Positions 26,434-35,429 of a stretch of 64,000 nt of DNA are shown here, piece after piece (position 1 is the first letter of the stretch; each line of letters starts with the position of its first letter). Position numbers and translations under genes: made by a program. The notes below the pieces were generated by a model. It worked only from the letters and a program-made list of their open reading frames with translations, had not been told where the DNA came from and did not search any database. Origin of the DNA: Paraburkholderia sp. SG-MS1 (GTDB lineage: Bacteria; Pseudomonadota; Gammaproteobacteria; Burkholderiales; Burkholderiaceae); contig NZ_NPIH01000286.1 in assembly GCF_012275575.1 (NCBI RefSeq), positions 1 through 64,000 of the forward strand, read 5' to 3'.

Positions 26434-27043
26434 CTGTGCGGAGCCAGGAATCTATCAGCAATTTCCAGAGCGGCTCTTCTCCCAACGATCGCTCCCCGTC
26501 CACATGCGCCGGCAGAAACAACCGGCCATGTATTTGTACTGCGCAAATCAGGCATTACGCCACGGCTATGACTGCCGTGTGAATGCGAATTCTGACTGAC
26601 CACGCCGCCAATGTCACGGCAAATGAGTGAATTCTGAATTTGACGACGATGGGTCATGCATGCGCGAAGCGTTTAAAGGACGGTAAAAAAGTCCGCCAAT
26701 TATGCAAATCGGATTAAATGGCGCATCTCATCGCTCGGCAAACTCCGCGTACCCAGGTATTGCCGGCCAATCGATCGCTTTTCAATCACGCGATTCTAAA
26801 TGAGCGATGCACAGTCGTCATAATGGAATAAATTCAGCTATGCCACGCGCTGGCGACGGATGTCAATTTCGCATTGGGCGAAGTCCCAGCCCATGCGTCG
26901 CTTCTCGTCCCGCGTCGATCTCAACGCGCGTTGTTTTCTGCCGTGGTTTTGCACGAAGTCATGCCACAATGACCAACAGATACGACCTGAATCGCCGGTC
27001 GTCATGCGGTGCGTTCTTCAATACCACTGACAGCAAGGCGGCG
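26434..27043. other. intergenic region between lqsS-like kinase and OMP gene
   Basis: 610 bp without a supported gene; an open frame from 26807 joins the OMP gene but lacks coding character. The stretch 26600-26830 is AT-rich and holds GGAC-GGTAAAAAA-GTCC at about 26679. It should contain both divergent promoters. Confidence 0.45.
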
Positions 27044-28024
27044 ATGAAGACTACCTGTACGCTTCTCATTGCGGCTGTGGCATTTTGCGCGGGTGCCAGC
27101 CGGGCTGTGGCCCAGGAGTTTGCCCTGTACGCCGGACCGTTAACCGGCGAGCACGAACACACTTATGCGTGGGCGATCGACTACACGGAGGGATTCGGCC
27201 GCTACTTCGCCGGCAGCATCACCTGGCTCAACGAAGGACACATTCCCGGTCATCACCGCGACGGTCCGACTGCCCAGGTTTGGGGCAGGCTTCCACTGGT
27301 GGATCGGCGCATCGTCCTCGCGCTGGGCGTCGGTCCGTACCGTTACTTCGATACCGAGGCCGCCGAGCAAGGCGCGGGCTATTCGAATACGCACGGCTGG
27401 GGCGTCGTGTACAGCGCCCGCGCGACCTGGTATTCGTCGCACCGCTGGACGGCCAATCTGCAACTCAATCACGTGCAGGTGACCAACGGCTCGTCGACGA
27501 CCGCGATCATGCTCGGCGTCGGTTATCGACTGGACGCACCCGACACGCCAGGCCCGCGCGAGTTCGCACTGCCGCGCTCACAGAAAGTCACGAACAACGA
27601 AATCACACTGATGGCTGGCGCGACGATCCTGAACAGCCTCGATTCGCAGACCGCGGCGGCGCAGGCGATCGAATACCGGCGCGGCCTGACGAACTACCTC
27701 GACGCGACGCTCGGTTATCTGCACGAAGGCAGCGGACTCTCTGCGCGACGCGATGGCGCGACGGCCCAACTTTGGCTCACACGTGCGTTCTTCAATGACC
27801 ATCTCTCGCTCGGCATCGGCGTGGGTGCGTACGCAGCAATCCACCACGGCAATTCGGACGCCGACAGCGACACGGGCGATGGCATCCTCTCGGGGCTCGT
27901 GTCGATGTCGGCTTCGTATCGCATCACGCAGCGCTGGTCGGCACGCGTGACCTGGAATCGCGTGATGACGCGCTACAGCCGCGATACGGACGTGATTCTG
28001 GCGGGCGTCGGCTACCGGTTCTAG
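27044..28024 (+). CDS. outer-membrane beta-barrel-like protein with internal duplication
   Basis: A 326-residue exported protein: signal peptide KTTCTLLIAAVAFCAGASRA, cut near VAQ-EF. The mature part is a tandem duplication of about 150 residues. Block one (EFALYAGPLTGEHEHTYAWA ... LNEGHIPGHHRDGPTAQVWG) and block two (EITLMAGATILNSLDSQTAA ... LHEGSGLSARRDGATAQLWL) align along their length. Alternating strands and a C-terminal GVGYRF ending in Phe suggest an outer-membrane barrel, perhaps of PagP or lipid-A-modifying-like size; that is a guess. The ATG at 27044 is chosen because the signal peptide begins there. Confidence 0.8.
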   Translation: MKTTCTLLIAAVAFCAGASRAVAQEFALYAGPLTGEHEHTYAWAIDYTEGFGRYFAGSITWLNEGHIPGHHRDGPTAQVWGRLPLVDRRIVLALGVGPYRYFDTEAAEQGAGYSNTHGWGVVYSARATWYSSHRWTANLQLNHVQVTNGSSTTAIMLGVGYRLDAPDTPGPREFALPRSQKVTNNEITLMAGATILNSLDSQTAAAQAIEYRRGLTNYLDATLGYLHEGSGLSARRDGATAQLWLTRAFFNDHLSLGIGVGAYAAIHHGNSDADSDTGDGILSGLVSMSASYRITQRWSARVTWNRVMTRYSRDTDVILAGVGYRF

Positions 28025-28528
28025 CGGTGAAGCGGTGGGCCATGACGATAACGAAATCTCCGCTTAAATTTGCCGATGGCACACTGCCAAGTTACAAATA
28101 GCTTATCAAAGTGCGTATTGCATTTGCACAAATTCAATAAAAAATGGTGCAGAAACGCGCAGGAAAAGATGGCAGCCTGCATTCATCATTGAATGCGCAA
28201 TGGACGCCTCGGTACGCCACGTGCTGAATGCAAAGCCGCTTCATGCTTTAAACAAACTGAATGGCCTCTCGCTTTTAATTAGCATAGGCTATTCAGCATA
28301 AAAGCGTATTCTATTGGTATAAATACCGATGCTGTAGTCAGACTACATTCTTACATTACCTCACACGGAGCATCGCTAACAGCCAATCCGGCTGGCCCGA
28401 TTCTTCTGCTGGCAGGTACACGTCCTCGCAGTCACCCTGCGTTGCCGGCGCTCGCGTCCGCATCGAACCCATTCGACGCGCTCCACTTTCGCATCGCCCC
28501 ATCCAAGCTGGATCTCGGAGAGACAGAC
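28025..28528. other. AT-rich promoter region of the GH3 gene
   Basis: 504 bp without a gene, clearly richer in A+T than the flanks between 28050 and 28350. A palindrome is annotated separately at 28313. No RNA gene is recognised. Confidence 0.5.
28313..28330. promoter_or_regulatory. palindrome upstream of secreted GH3 glycosidase
   Basis: AT-T-GGTAT-AA-ATACC-G-AT is a near-perfect 18-bp palindrome about 200 bases before the glycosidase start. It may be an operator, and the TATAAA inside it could also be a -10 box. Confidence 0.35.
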
Positions 28529-30742
28529 ATGCAAAAAAGACTATTACCGGTCGTCGCGTTAGCGGCGACCGTGTGCGTCGCTGCGCGCGCCGGCGTGCCC
28601 GATTTTCCACTCGATTTCAGCCCCACCTCGGCGGTCCTGAATGCGTTTGAATCGGCTGTTGCGCATCGGCGCGCCGATTCCCTCGTCGGCAAAATGACGC
28701 TCGACGAAAAGCTGCAACTCATCCATTCGCAGTACGTCATGTCCGCCGTGCCGGGCGGCGGCGGCGGCTACATTCAGGGCGTGCCACGCCTCGGCATTCC
28801 TGACCTGAACATGGTCGATTCGTCGACGGGTTCGGGCAGCACGTCGCAGCCGAGCACGACCTTCCCCGCGACGATCGCGCTCGCGGCAAGCTGGGATCGC
28901 GGCCTCTCGTCCGACTTCGGCAAGCAGGTCGCCATCGAACTGCGTGCGCAGGGCTTCGGCATGGGACTCGGCGGCGGCACCAACCTCGCGCGCGAACCGC
29001 GCGGCGGCCGGCTTTTCGAGTATCTCGGCGAAGATCCGGTGCTCGCTGGCGAAATGCTCGCCGAGCGCACCGACGGCACGCAGAGCCAGAAGGTCATCGC
29101 GACGATCAAGCACTACGCGGGCAACGAGCAGGAGCACGGCCGCAGCGGCGGCAACAGCCAGATCGACGAGCGCACGCTGCGCGAACTCTATCTGTTGCCG
29201 TTCGAAATCGCCGCGAGACGCGCCCAGCCGGGCAGCGTGATGTGCAGCTACAACAGGCTCAACGGCGACTATGCATGCGAGAACGCGCATCTGCTCAACG
29301 ACGTGCTGAAGAACGACTGGCGCTTTGAAGGTCAGGTGCAGTCCGACTGGGGCGCGGCGCACAGCACGGCGAAAGCGATCAATGCGGGTCTCGACGAAGA
29401 AGAGGATGTGGGCGCGACCGTCTATCTGACGCCGGCTGCGGTGAAGCAGGCGATCGCGAACGGCTCGGTGTCGACCGCGCGTCTGGACGACATGGTCAAG
29501 CGCAAGCTGTATGTGATGATTCGTACCGGTGTGATGGACCATCCGGCACAGGCCGGCGGCACTATCGACTTCGCTCGCGCAAACGTTTTCGCGCAGTCGG
29601 CCGCCGAACAATCGATGGTGCTGCTGAAGAACGACAACAACCAGTTGCCGCTGTCGGCAGGCTCGCTCAGCCGGATCGCGGTGATCGGCGGCCACGCCGA
29701 CGCGGCCGTGCTGACAGGCGGCGGCTCCGGCAACACGCGCGATCCGGTCACTGGCTCGTTCGCAGGTTGCGGCGGCTTGACGTTCGGCACGACGAGCGGC
29801 TGCAGCTGGTGGAGCAATCCGTGGCTCAAGCTCGATACGCCGATCGTCGCGGCGGTTCGCGCACTCGCGCCGTCGGCGCAGGTGAGCTTCGCCGGCAACA
29901 GCGATCAGCAGTCGCCGTTCCGCGCCTACACGCAACAGGAGATAGACCAGGCGGCAGCGCTCGCGAGTCGTTCCGATGTCGCGATCGTCGTCGTTGCGCA
30001 GCCGGCCGGCGAGGACATCGGCGATCTGCAAAGCCTGAGCCTCGCGAACCCGTCGAACCAGGAGGCGCTCATCGATGCGGTCGCGCGCGCTAATCCGCGC
30101 ACGATCGTCGTGGTGGAAAGCGGCAACCCCGTGCTGATGCCGTGGAAGGATCGCGTGGCCGCGATCGTCGAAGCGTGGTATCCGGGCGAAGGCGGCGGCA
30201 AGGCGATCGCGAACGTGCTGTTCGGCAAGGTCAATCCGTCGGGCAAGCTGCCGGTCACGTTCCCGCTGCACGATCAGGACACGCCGACCTGGGGCCAAAA
30301 CGGCGCGTTCGAGACGGACCCGGTCTACTCGGAACAGCTGAACATGGGCTACCGCTGGTATGACGCGAAGAACATCGCACCGATGTTCGAGTTCGGCTAC
30401 GGGCTGTCTTACACGCACTTCTCGTACTCGGGGCTGTCGGTGGCGCATCGGCCGGACGGCGCGCTCGACGTGTCGTTCACCGTGCGCAACGATGGCCGTA
30501 GAGCGGGCGCCGAAGTGCCGCAGGTGTACCTCGGCGTGCCGTATAACGGTGAACCGCCGCGGCGTCTGGTCGGCTGGGAGAAAGTCGGCATGAACCCGGG
30601 CGAAACGCGCCGCGTGCGCATCACGGTCACGCCGCGCATGCAGAGCGTGTGGGACACCTCGCGCAATGGCTGGCGGTATGTGCCGGGCGGGACGGTGTAC
30701 GTGGGCGCTTCCTCGCGTGATATCCGCTTGCAGGGTAGCTAG
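28529..30742 (+). CDS. secreted glycoside hydrolase family 3 beta-glucosidase
   Basis: A 737-residue protein. A signal peptide (MQKRLLPVVALAATVCVAAR, cut near ARA) directs export. The GH3 N-terminal barrel (about 50-330) has KMTLDEKLQLIH, IKHYAGNEQEHGR (KH pair) and nucleophile Asp in VQSDWGA. The GH3 C-terminal domain follows (about 375-600, with VLLKNDNNQLPL and AWYPGEGGGKAIANVLFGKV), then a fibronectin-III-like domain (GYGLSYTHFSYS to the end). It probably releases glucose from beta-linked oligosaccharides in the periplasm or outside. ATG 28529 is preceded by CGGAGAGA. It has its own promoter region. Confidence 0.95.
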   Translation: MQKRLLPVVALAATVCVAARAGVPDFPLDFSPTSAVLNAFESAVAHRRADSLVGKMTLDEKLQLIHSQYVMSAVPGGGGGYIQGVPRLGIPDLNMVDSSTGSGSTSQPSTTFPATIALAASWDRGLSSDFGKQVAIELRAQGFGMGLGGGTNLAREPRGGRLFEYLGEDPVLAGEMLAERTDGTQSQKVIATIKHYAGNEQEHGRSGGNSQIDERTLRELYLLPFEIAARRAQPGSVMCSYNRLNGDYACENAHLLNDVLKNDWRFEGQVQSDWGAAHSTAKAINAGLDEEEDVGATVYLTPAAVKQAIANGSVSTARLDDMVKRKLYVMIRTGVMDHPAQAGGTIDFARANVFAQSAAEQSMVLLKNDNNQLPLSAGSLSRIAVIGGHADAAVLTGGGSGNTRDPVTGSFAGCGGLTFGTTSGCSWWSNPWLKLDTPIVAAVRALAPSAQVSFAGNSDQQSPFRAYTQQEIDQAAALASRSDVAIVVVAQPAGEDIGDLQSLSLANPSNQEALIDAVARANPRTIVVVESGNPVLMPWKDRVAAIVEAWYPGEGGGKAIANVLFGKVNPSGKLPVTFPLHDQDTPTWGQNGAFETDPVYSEQLNMGYRWYDAKNIAPMFEFGYGLSYTHFSYSGLSVAHRPDGALDVSFTVRNDGRRAGAEVPQVYLGVPYNGEPPRRLVGWEKVGMNPGETRRVRITVTPRMQSVWDTSRNGWRYVPGGTVYVGASSRDIRLQGS

Positions 30743-30879
30743 GCGGTGTAGGGCTGTCGCGTGCCCGGCGGTGGAATGGTTCGCATCCGGGCGCGTGACT
30801 GTCGACTGTCGATGTATCGGCTTTAGCGTTTGACGTCAGTTGCGCGCAGCCTTCGCTTCGCGCTTGTCCTTCTGTTCAT

Positions 30880-30915
30880 GACGCCGACGCCGACGCCGAC
30901 GCTGACGCTGACGCG
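30880..30915. repeat. hexanucleotide tandem repeat (GACGCN x6)
   Basis: Six copies of GACGCC/GACGCT/GACGCG in a row inside the 319-bp gap 30743-31061. On the minus strand they would encode Arg-rich or VGVGVSVSV runs in doubtful frames. Such simple repeats can vary in copy number. No supported gene in this gap. Confidence 0.7.
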
Positions 30916-31061
30916 CTTCGGACGATGACCTCTTTGCGAAGCGCACGAGTTTCTGGCCTCGTTCATCGCCGCATTCGCGCCGGTGATATTCTCGCCGCTC
31001 ACTACTCTGCGCCATGCGGGCACGGTGCAAAGATCAGGACGCGGAACCAGGACTGAATGTC

Positions 31062-31937
31062 ATGAACGACGAGCAGGACATCGCACCAGACAGCACCGCG
31101 GCGCGCGTCGCTTTGTGGCGTGCGCTGCACGTCGCGGCCGATGCGCCGCCGCACGTGCTCGAAGACACAATCGGCCTCCAATTGCTGTCCCCGGACGAGG
31201 ACTGGCGCAAGCGCGGCGACATGGACCCGCAGCTCACGCGCGCCTTGCGCGCGTCGATCGTCGCGCGTGCGCGCTTTATCGAGGACCTCGTCGTGGAGCA
31301 GGCCAAGCTCGGTCTTACTCAGTATGTGATTCTTGGCGCCGGCCTCGACAGCTTCGCGCAACGCAGGCGGGAGATTGCAGCCGGCCTTCGGGTGTTCGAG
31401 ATCGACCGGCCTGCTCCGCAGGCATGGAAGCGTCAGCGTTTGATCGAACTGGGTTTCGGCGTGCCGGACTGGCTGCGCTTCGTGCCGGTGGATTTCGAAG
31501 CGGGTGAGGCCTGGCGCGAGCGGCTCGTGACGGCCGGCTTCGATGACAGCAAACCGGCCATCGTGGTTTCCACCGGCGTCAGCATGTATCTCAGCAAAGA
31601 GGCGAACGCGGCCGCGCTGCGGGAGGCCGCCGGCCTCGCACCGGGATCGACGTTCGCGATGACGTTCCTGCTGCCGTTGGAGATGGCGGACCCCGAGGTA
31701 CGTCCAGGGCTCGAGACGGCGGAGAAGGGCGCGCGAGCAAGCGGCACACCGTTCGTGAGCTACTTCACGCCGGCGCAGATGTTGACGCTGGCCCGCGAAA
31801 CAGGCTTTGGAGAAGCGCAGCACGTATCGGCCGCCGATCTCACACGGCGCTACTTCGCGCATAGAACAGACGGTCTGCGCCCCCCGAACAACGCGGAGGA
31901 ACTGCTGGTGGCGAGGACCTTGCCGCCCGTCCGCTGA
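31062..31937 (+). CDS. class I SAM-dependent methyltransferase (LCMT/TIGR00027 type)
   Basis: A 291-residue enzyme with the leucine-carboxyl-methyltransferase-like fold. The SAM site is VILGAGLDSFAQR with the acidic VFEIDRPAPQAWKR strand. It also has AIVVSTGVSMYLSKEANAAA and the C-terminal RYFAHRTDGLRPPNNAEELL. Family members O-methylate small acids or polyketides; no substrate can be given. The ATG at 31062 lies just before the conserved N-terminus. It converges with the YqhA-like gene. Confidence 0.9.
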   Translation: MNDEQDIAPDSTAARVALWRALHVAADAPPHVLEDTIGLQLLSPDEDWRKRGDMDPQLTRALRASIVARARFIEDLVVEQAKLGLTQYVILGAGLDSFAQRRREIAAGLRVFEIDRPAPQAWKRQRLIELGFGVPDWLRFVPVDFEAGEAWRERLVTAGFDDSKPAIVVSTGVSMYLSKEANAAALREAAGLAPGSTFAMTFLLPLEMADPEVRPGLETAEKGARASGTPFVSYFTPAQMLTLARETGFGEAQHVSAADLTRRYFAHRTDGLRPPNNAEELLVARTLPPVR

Positions 31938-31983
31938 AGCAGGGGCGATCTGCGGGCGCTGCGTCGCCGGCCATGAAGCAGGC

Positions 31984-32460
31984 TCATTTGCGCCGGACGT
32001 TGTTCTTCATCAGAAAGAAAGTGAGCGCGGCAATCACCAGCGCCAGCGCTACACCGAAAGCGGCGATGTCGCGCGTACCGTCCCAGGCGACGGCCTCGCG
32101 CAGAAACAGCACGGCAAGCACCGCGATCACGACGCTGACCAGATTCCCTTTCAGGTCTTCGAGATTGGTGACTTCGAGCCACTTCGGCAACGGCAGCTTG
32201 TCGTCGATGAACAGCGAGTAGAGCCCGATACTGATGATGTAGACCGCGATCGCGATCAGAAACACATCGACTGCCTCGACTATTCCTACCGCGAATATCT
32301 TGACCGACTTGGCCGTCAGAGAGCCGAGTCGCAGCGCGGTGACGCCGCTCCAGAACAGGACGAGCGTCTCATACAGGAGCAATGCGACGGAACCCAGAAA
32401 CGTCCCGATGACGGGAACGATCATGATGTAGCGGCTCGAAGCCAGGACACGTCGCAGCAT
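31984..32460 (-). CDS. YqhA-family (UPF0114) inner-membrane protein
   Basis: A 158-residue protein with four hydrophobic segments: about 12-32, 52-80, 104-121 and 130-150. The family pattern is present: RYIMIVPVIGTFLGSVALLL, IVEAVDVFLIAIAVYIISIG with GLYSLFID, and LPKWLEVTNLEDLKGNLVSV. Function is not known in the family. The start at 32460 has AGAGGTTCCTTCG upstream. Single gene. Confidence 0.92.
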   Translation of the reverse strand: MLRRVLASSRYIMIVPVIGTFLGSVALLLYETLVLFWSGVTALRLGSLTAKSVKIFAVGIVEAVDVFLIAIAVYIISIGLYSLFIDDKLPLPKWLEVTNLEDLKGNLVSVVIAVLAVLFLREAVAWDGTRDIAAFGVALALVIAALTFFLMKNNVRRK

Positions 32461-32815
32461 CGAAGGAACCTCTCTTGGATAAGCGTGATGAAACGGCTTG
32501 AGGGCAGGTCATTCTGCTTGCGGCGCGGCCCGTTCGGCTCCCCGCTCCGAATTTATAAGGGAAGCGGCTGCGAATCAAGCCAATGACTCGATTGCGGGCA
32601 TCCTCGCAACGTATAGCAACCGTGAATGGGCGACGCGCTAACCGGGCGCGGGCAGGCCGGGACCATGCAGATGGATCATGGAGACATGCCGGTTTTGATC
32701 CTCGCGTGCAGCGGAATGCGGCACAGCCGGTGCGGGTCATGCCGGATACGTTAAAATTCTCAACGTTTGGAATGCCGGGCGAAAGCGATGGCAATTGAAA
32801 AGTTACAAATCGGCC
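32461..32815. other. intergenic region without a gene
   Basis: 355 bp between the YqhA-like gene and the glycosyltransferase. No gene, tRNA or clear repeat found. Confidence 0.4.
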
Positions 32816-33667
32816 ATGACAAAAATATCCATCGTTGTTCCGTGTTTCAACCAGGAAGAATTCATCGGGGAGACCTTGGAGTCGGTGTTGCGCCAGTCGT
32901 ACAGCGACTGGGAATGCATCGTCGTGAATGACGGGTCCACCGACGGGTCCGAGGGCATCATTCAGCAGTACGCAAATAAGGATCGTCGGTTCCTGCCGTT
33001 TATCCGAGCGAACGCCGGGGTCGCCGCCGCGCGCAACTTCGGCTTCTCGCAGGCGAAGGGAGCGCTCTTCGTGCCCCTCGATGGCGACGACAAGATACAC
33101 CCCGATTTCCTGAAGCTGTCCGCCGAATGCTTCGCCGAGCATCCTGATACCGATCTCGTCCACTGCAAGACGAAGCGCATCGGGGAGTCGAACAAAATCT
33201 GGCGCTTGCCCGAGTACAGCTATGAGAAGCTGCTTTGGCAGAACATGATCGTGAACACGACTATGTACCGGCGTGAGGGGTTTTTCCGTATCGGCGGGTA
33301 TTCGTCGGAAATGATCCACGGCTTCGAGGACTGGGAATTTTACGTGCGGCTTCTGAGCCCGCAATCGAAGGTGCGATTCGTCGATGCGCCGCTCTACCTG
33401 TATCGCGTGAAGAAAAGTTCGCGCTCAACCGAGCTCGTGACGTTGGGCAAGGTCGAGGAATCGCAACGCCTCATATTCACGCGCAATCGCGCGAAGTACG
33501 AGCAGTTTCTGGACAACCCGATCAGTGTCTTCGGTCAACGCATGAAGGAGTTCGCGCCGTTCTATGCGTCGCGCTACAGGCGGCAGGTGCGCTACATGCA
33601 TATGGCCTACGCGGGCGTGATCGTCGTGCTGCTGGCGGGAGGTGCCTTTCTGCTGGGGCATCACTGA
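32816..33667 (+). CDS. family 2 glycosyltransferase with C-terminal membrane anchor
   Basis: A 283-residue GT-A enzyme: KISIVVPCFNQEEFIGETLE at the start, nucleotide-binding VVNDGSTDGS, NAGVAAARNFG and the DGDD metal-binding motif (LFVPLDGDDKI). An acceptor-side GFEDWEFYVRL (ED, general base region) follows, then a C-terminal hydrophobic helix (VIVVLLAGGAFLL) anchoring it to the inner membrane. Likely adds a sugar to an envelope polysaccharide or lipid, but no polysaccharide cluster surrounds it. A TTG at 32795 is an alternative start; the ATG sits directly before the first strand. Confidence 0.9.
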   Translation: MTKISIVVPCFNQEEFIGETLESVLRQSYSDWECIVVNDGSTDGSEGIIQQYANKDRRFLPFIRANAGVAAARNFGFSQAKGALFVPLDGDDKIHPDFLKLSAECFAEHPDTDLVHCKTKRIGESNKIWRLPEYSYEKLLWQNMIVNTTMYRREGFFRIGGYSSEMIHGFEDWEFYVRLLSPQSKVRFVDAPLYLYRVKKSSRSTELVTLGKVEESQRLIFTRNRAKYEQFLDNPISVFGQRMKEFAPFYASRYRRQVRYMHMAYAGVIVVLLAGGAFLLGHH

Positions 33668-33712
33668 GGCGCGGTGCTTCGCCCGGCGAATCCGGCCACT
33701 CCGACTCGGGCG

Positions 33713-34549
33713 TCACCCACGCCCGGCAGCCTGCACGATCAGCACTACCCCCGCGCCGACAACGACCGTGCCAATAGCTCGCGCGACGCGTTTCCCACCC
33801 GGCAGCAGACGTTCGCTGGTAATCGCGGTTGTCACGACCGCCATCGCGCGCAGATCCATCACGCCGACGACGAGCAGGATTGCGGTCAAGCCGGCGCAAC
33901 AGCCACCACAGTGAAGGCCGAGGCTCAGCCCGTGCCGCCAGGCAGTGCGGGCATCGGCAGGCAGCTTGCGGCCACGGGCCGGCGCGTGGCGGCAGCACGC
34001 GAGCTGACGCGCCTTCCACCCGGTGAACTGCAGTGCGCCCGCGATCAGCACCACCACGCTGATCGCACCGGGAACGGCACGCGCCAGCGCCGGCACCCGC
34101 ATGACGAGCGCAGCGAACGCGGCGCCGAGCCCAAAGACGACGACGCCGAACGCCGTCCACACGACGAAGTACCCCACGGCGACCAACGCGGTCAGCCATC
34201 CGGTGCGCGCTTGCCTTGCCCTGCCGAGCGCCTCGCGATAACGCCACAACAGGGGAACGAGAGACGGCAGCATCATCGCCACCATCATCACGGTCCACAT
34301 GCGGATAAACGGTGCCGCGAGTTCAGGCCATGTCTGTCCGCACATTCGCGTCCAGAGCGCCGACATCGTCCAGCCGCCGGGCATCGGCGTGCCGCCCATC
34401 GCCGCCATCGATGCGCTACCGATGATCGTTGCCGCCGCGCTCGCCGCGAAGCACAGCGCGCAGACGCCAACGAGCACCGCGCGGGAAACGCCGCGCCGCG
34501 CGAACGTTGCTTGCGGCGCCGCGCGAGCGGCACTCACGGGTTTGCTCAT
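33713..34549 (-). CDS. DUF2182 integral membrane protein
   Basis: A 278-residue membrane protein. The conserved block WTVMMVAMMLPSLVPLLWRY, YFVVWTAFGVVVFGLG, ALQFTGWKARQLACCRH (Cys pair) and HGLSLGLHCGGCCAGLTAIL (clustered cysteines) mark DUF2182, thought to be metal-binding. About seven hydrophobic segments. Its ATG overlaps the stop of the DUF899 gene in an ATGA, so the two are translationally coupled. Confidence 0.9.
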   Translation of the reverse strand: MSKPVSAARAAPQATFARRGVSRAVLVGVCALCFAASAAATIIGSASMAAMGGTPMPGGWTMSALWTRMCGQTWPELAAPFIRMWTVMMVAMMLPSLVPLLWRYREALGRARQARTGWLTALVAVGYFVVWTAFGVVVFGLGAAFAALVMRVPALARAVPGAISVVVLIAGALQFTGWKARQLACCRHAPARGRKLPADARTAWRHGLSLGLHCGGCCAGLTAILLVVGVMDLRAMAVVTTAITSERLLPGGKRVARAIGTVVVGAGVVLIVQAAGRG

Positions 34550-35316
34550 CGCCTGTTGTACTCGTCGTGGCGGCGCCACCAGATGCCTGACTCGTTGCGT
34601 CCTTTGGGCGCGCGGTCCAGCCACTGATACATGCCCCACAGCCCGTCCACGCCGCGTGCATAGGTGGAGTAGGTGTGATAGATCACGCCGTCCTCGATCA
34701 CGAACGCGCTCATGCCTGGGCGGTCGCGCGAGTAGGTGGCCGGATCGGTGCCGGACATCGCTGCGAATTCGACGACGGGCTGCGGCGCCGGTGTCGCGTC
34801 CATGGCGTGGCCGCCGCGCTCGAAGTTGTAGTCGATATCGCCCGTGCGCTGCTGCTCTTCCGTGAAGGACACGTTGAAGTCGAAATTGAAGTCGCCGCCC
34901 GACGAGGACGCCCACGGGAATGTCCACCCCATGCGGTGCTTGTACGCCTGCAGTTTCGCGAGCGGCGCGCGCGACACTGCAATCAGCATCACATCGTGAT
35001 TCGCCAGATGGACCGCGAAGCCGTCGAAGCCATCCGCGACCGCCGAGCACGACGGGCATCCCGCCGTATAGTCAGGCCCGAACATGAAGTGATAGACGAG
35101 CAGTTGCGAGCGTCCTCTGAAGAGATCGGCGAGCGACGCGCTGCCTTCGTCGGTTTCGAACCGGTAGGTCTTGTCGATGCGAACCCATGGCAATGCCTGA
35201 CGTTGCCGCGCCAGCTCGTCGCTGCGTCGGGTGAAGTCCTTTTCCGCGGCGAGCAGCTCGCGCCGCGCGGCCAGCCATTGCTCGCGTGTTCCGGTCAGAT
35301 GTTGTGTCGTCATCAT
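34546..35316 (-). CDS. DUF899 thioredoxin-like protein
   Basis: A 256-residue cytoplasmic protein of the DUF899 family (thioredoxin fold, predicted dithiol-disulphide oxidoreductase). YHFMFGPDYTAGCPSCSAVA gives a CxxC redox motif. VRIDKTYRFETDEG, FPWASSSGGDFNFDFNVSF and VIYHTYSTYARGVDGLWGMY are also family blocks. The ATG at 35316 has GGAGG at good spacing. First gene of a coupled pair with DUF2182, divergent from the helix-turn-helix regulator at 35430. Confidence 0.92.
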   Translation of the reverse strand: MMTTQHLTGTREQWLAARRELLAAEKDFTRRSDELARQRQALPWVRIDKTYRFETDEGSASLADLFRGRSQLLVYHFMFGPDYTAGCPSCSAVADGFDGFAVHLANHDVMLIAVSRAPLAKLQAYKHRMGWTFPWASSSGGDFNFDFNVSFTEEQQRTGDIDYNFERGGHAMDATPAPQPVVEFAAMSGTDPATYSRDRPGMSAFVIEDGVIYHTYSTYARGVDGLWGMYQWLDRAPKGRNESGIWWRRHDEYNRR

Positions 35317-35429
35317 GCGTACCTCCGAGGGTCGTCCCGCGCCGCCCGGCCGGCTGCCGATACGGCGTCGTGTACGGGTTGTGGGTCGTGCTAGATTAGT
35401 ACCGGGCCTCGACCAGGGGGGAGTGACAA

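Noticed and set aside
26807..27043. N-terminal extension of the outer-membrane protein gene
   Set aside because: The signal peptide begins at 27044; a 79-residue extension without hydrophobic start would block export.
30836..31030. Arg-rich 64-codon minus-strand frame over the hexanucleotide repeat
   Set aside because: Its Arg run is produced by the GACGCN repeat, it overlaps the methyltransferase upstream region, and no family or ribosome binding site supports it.
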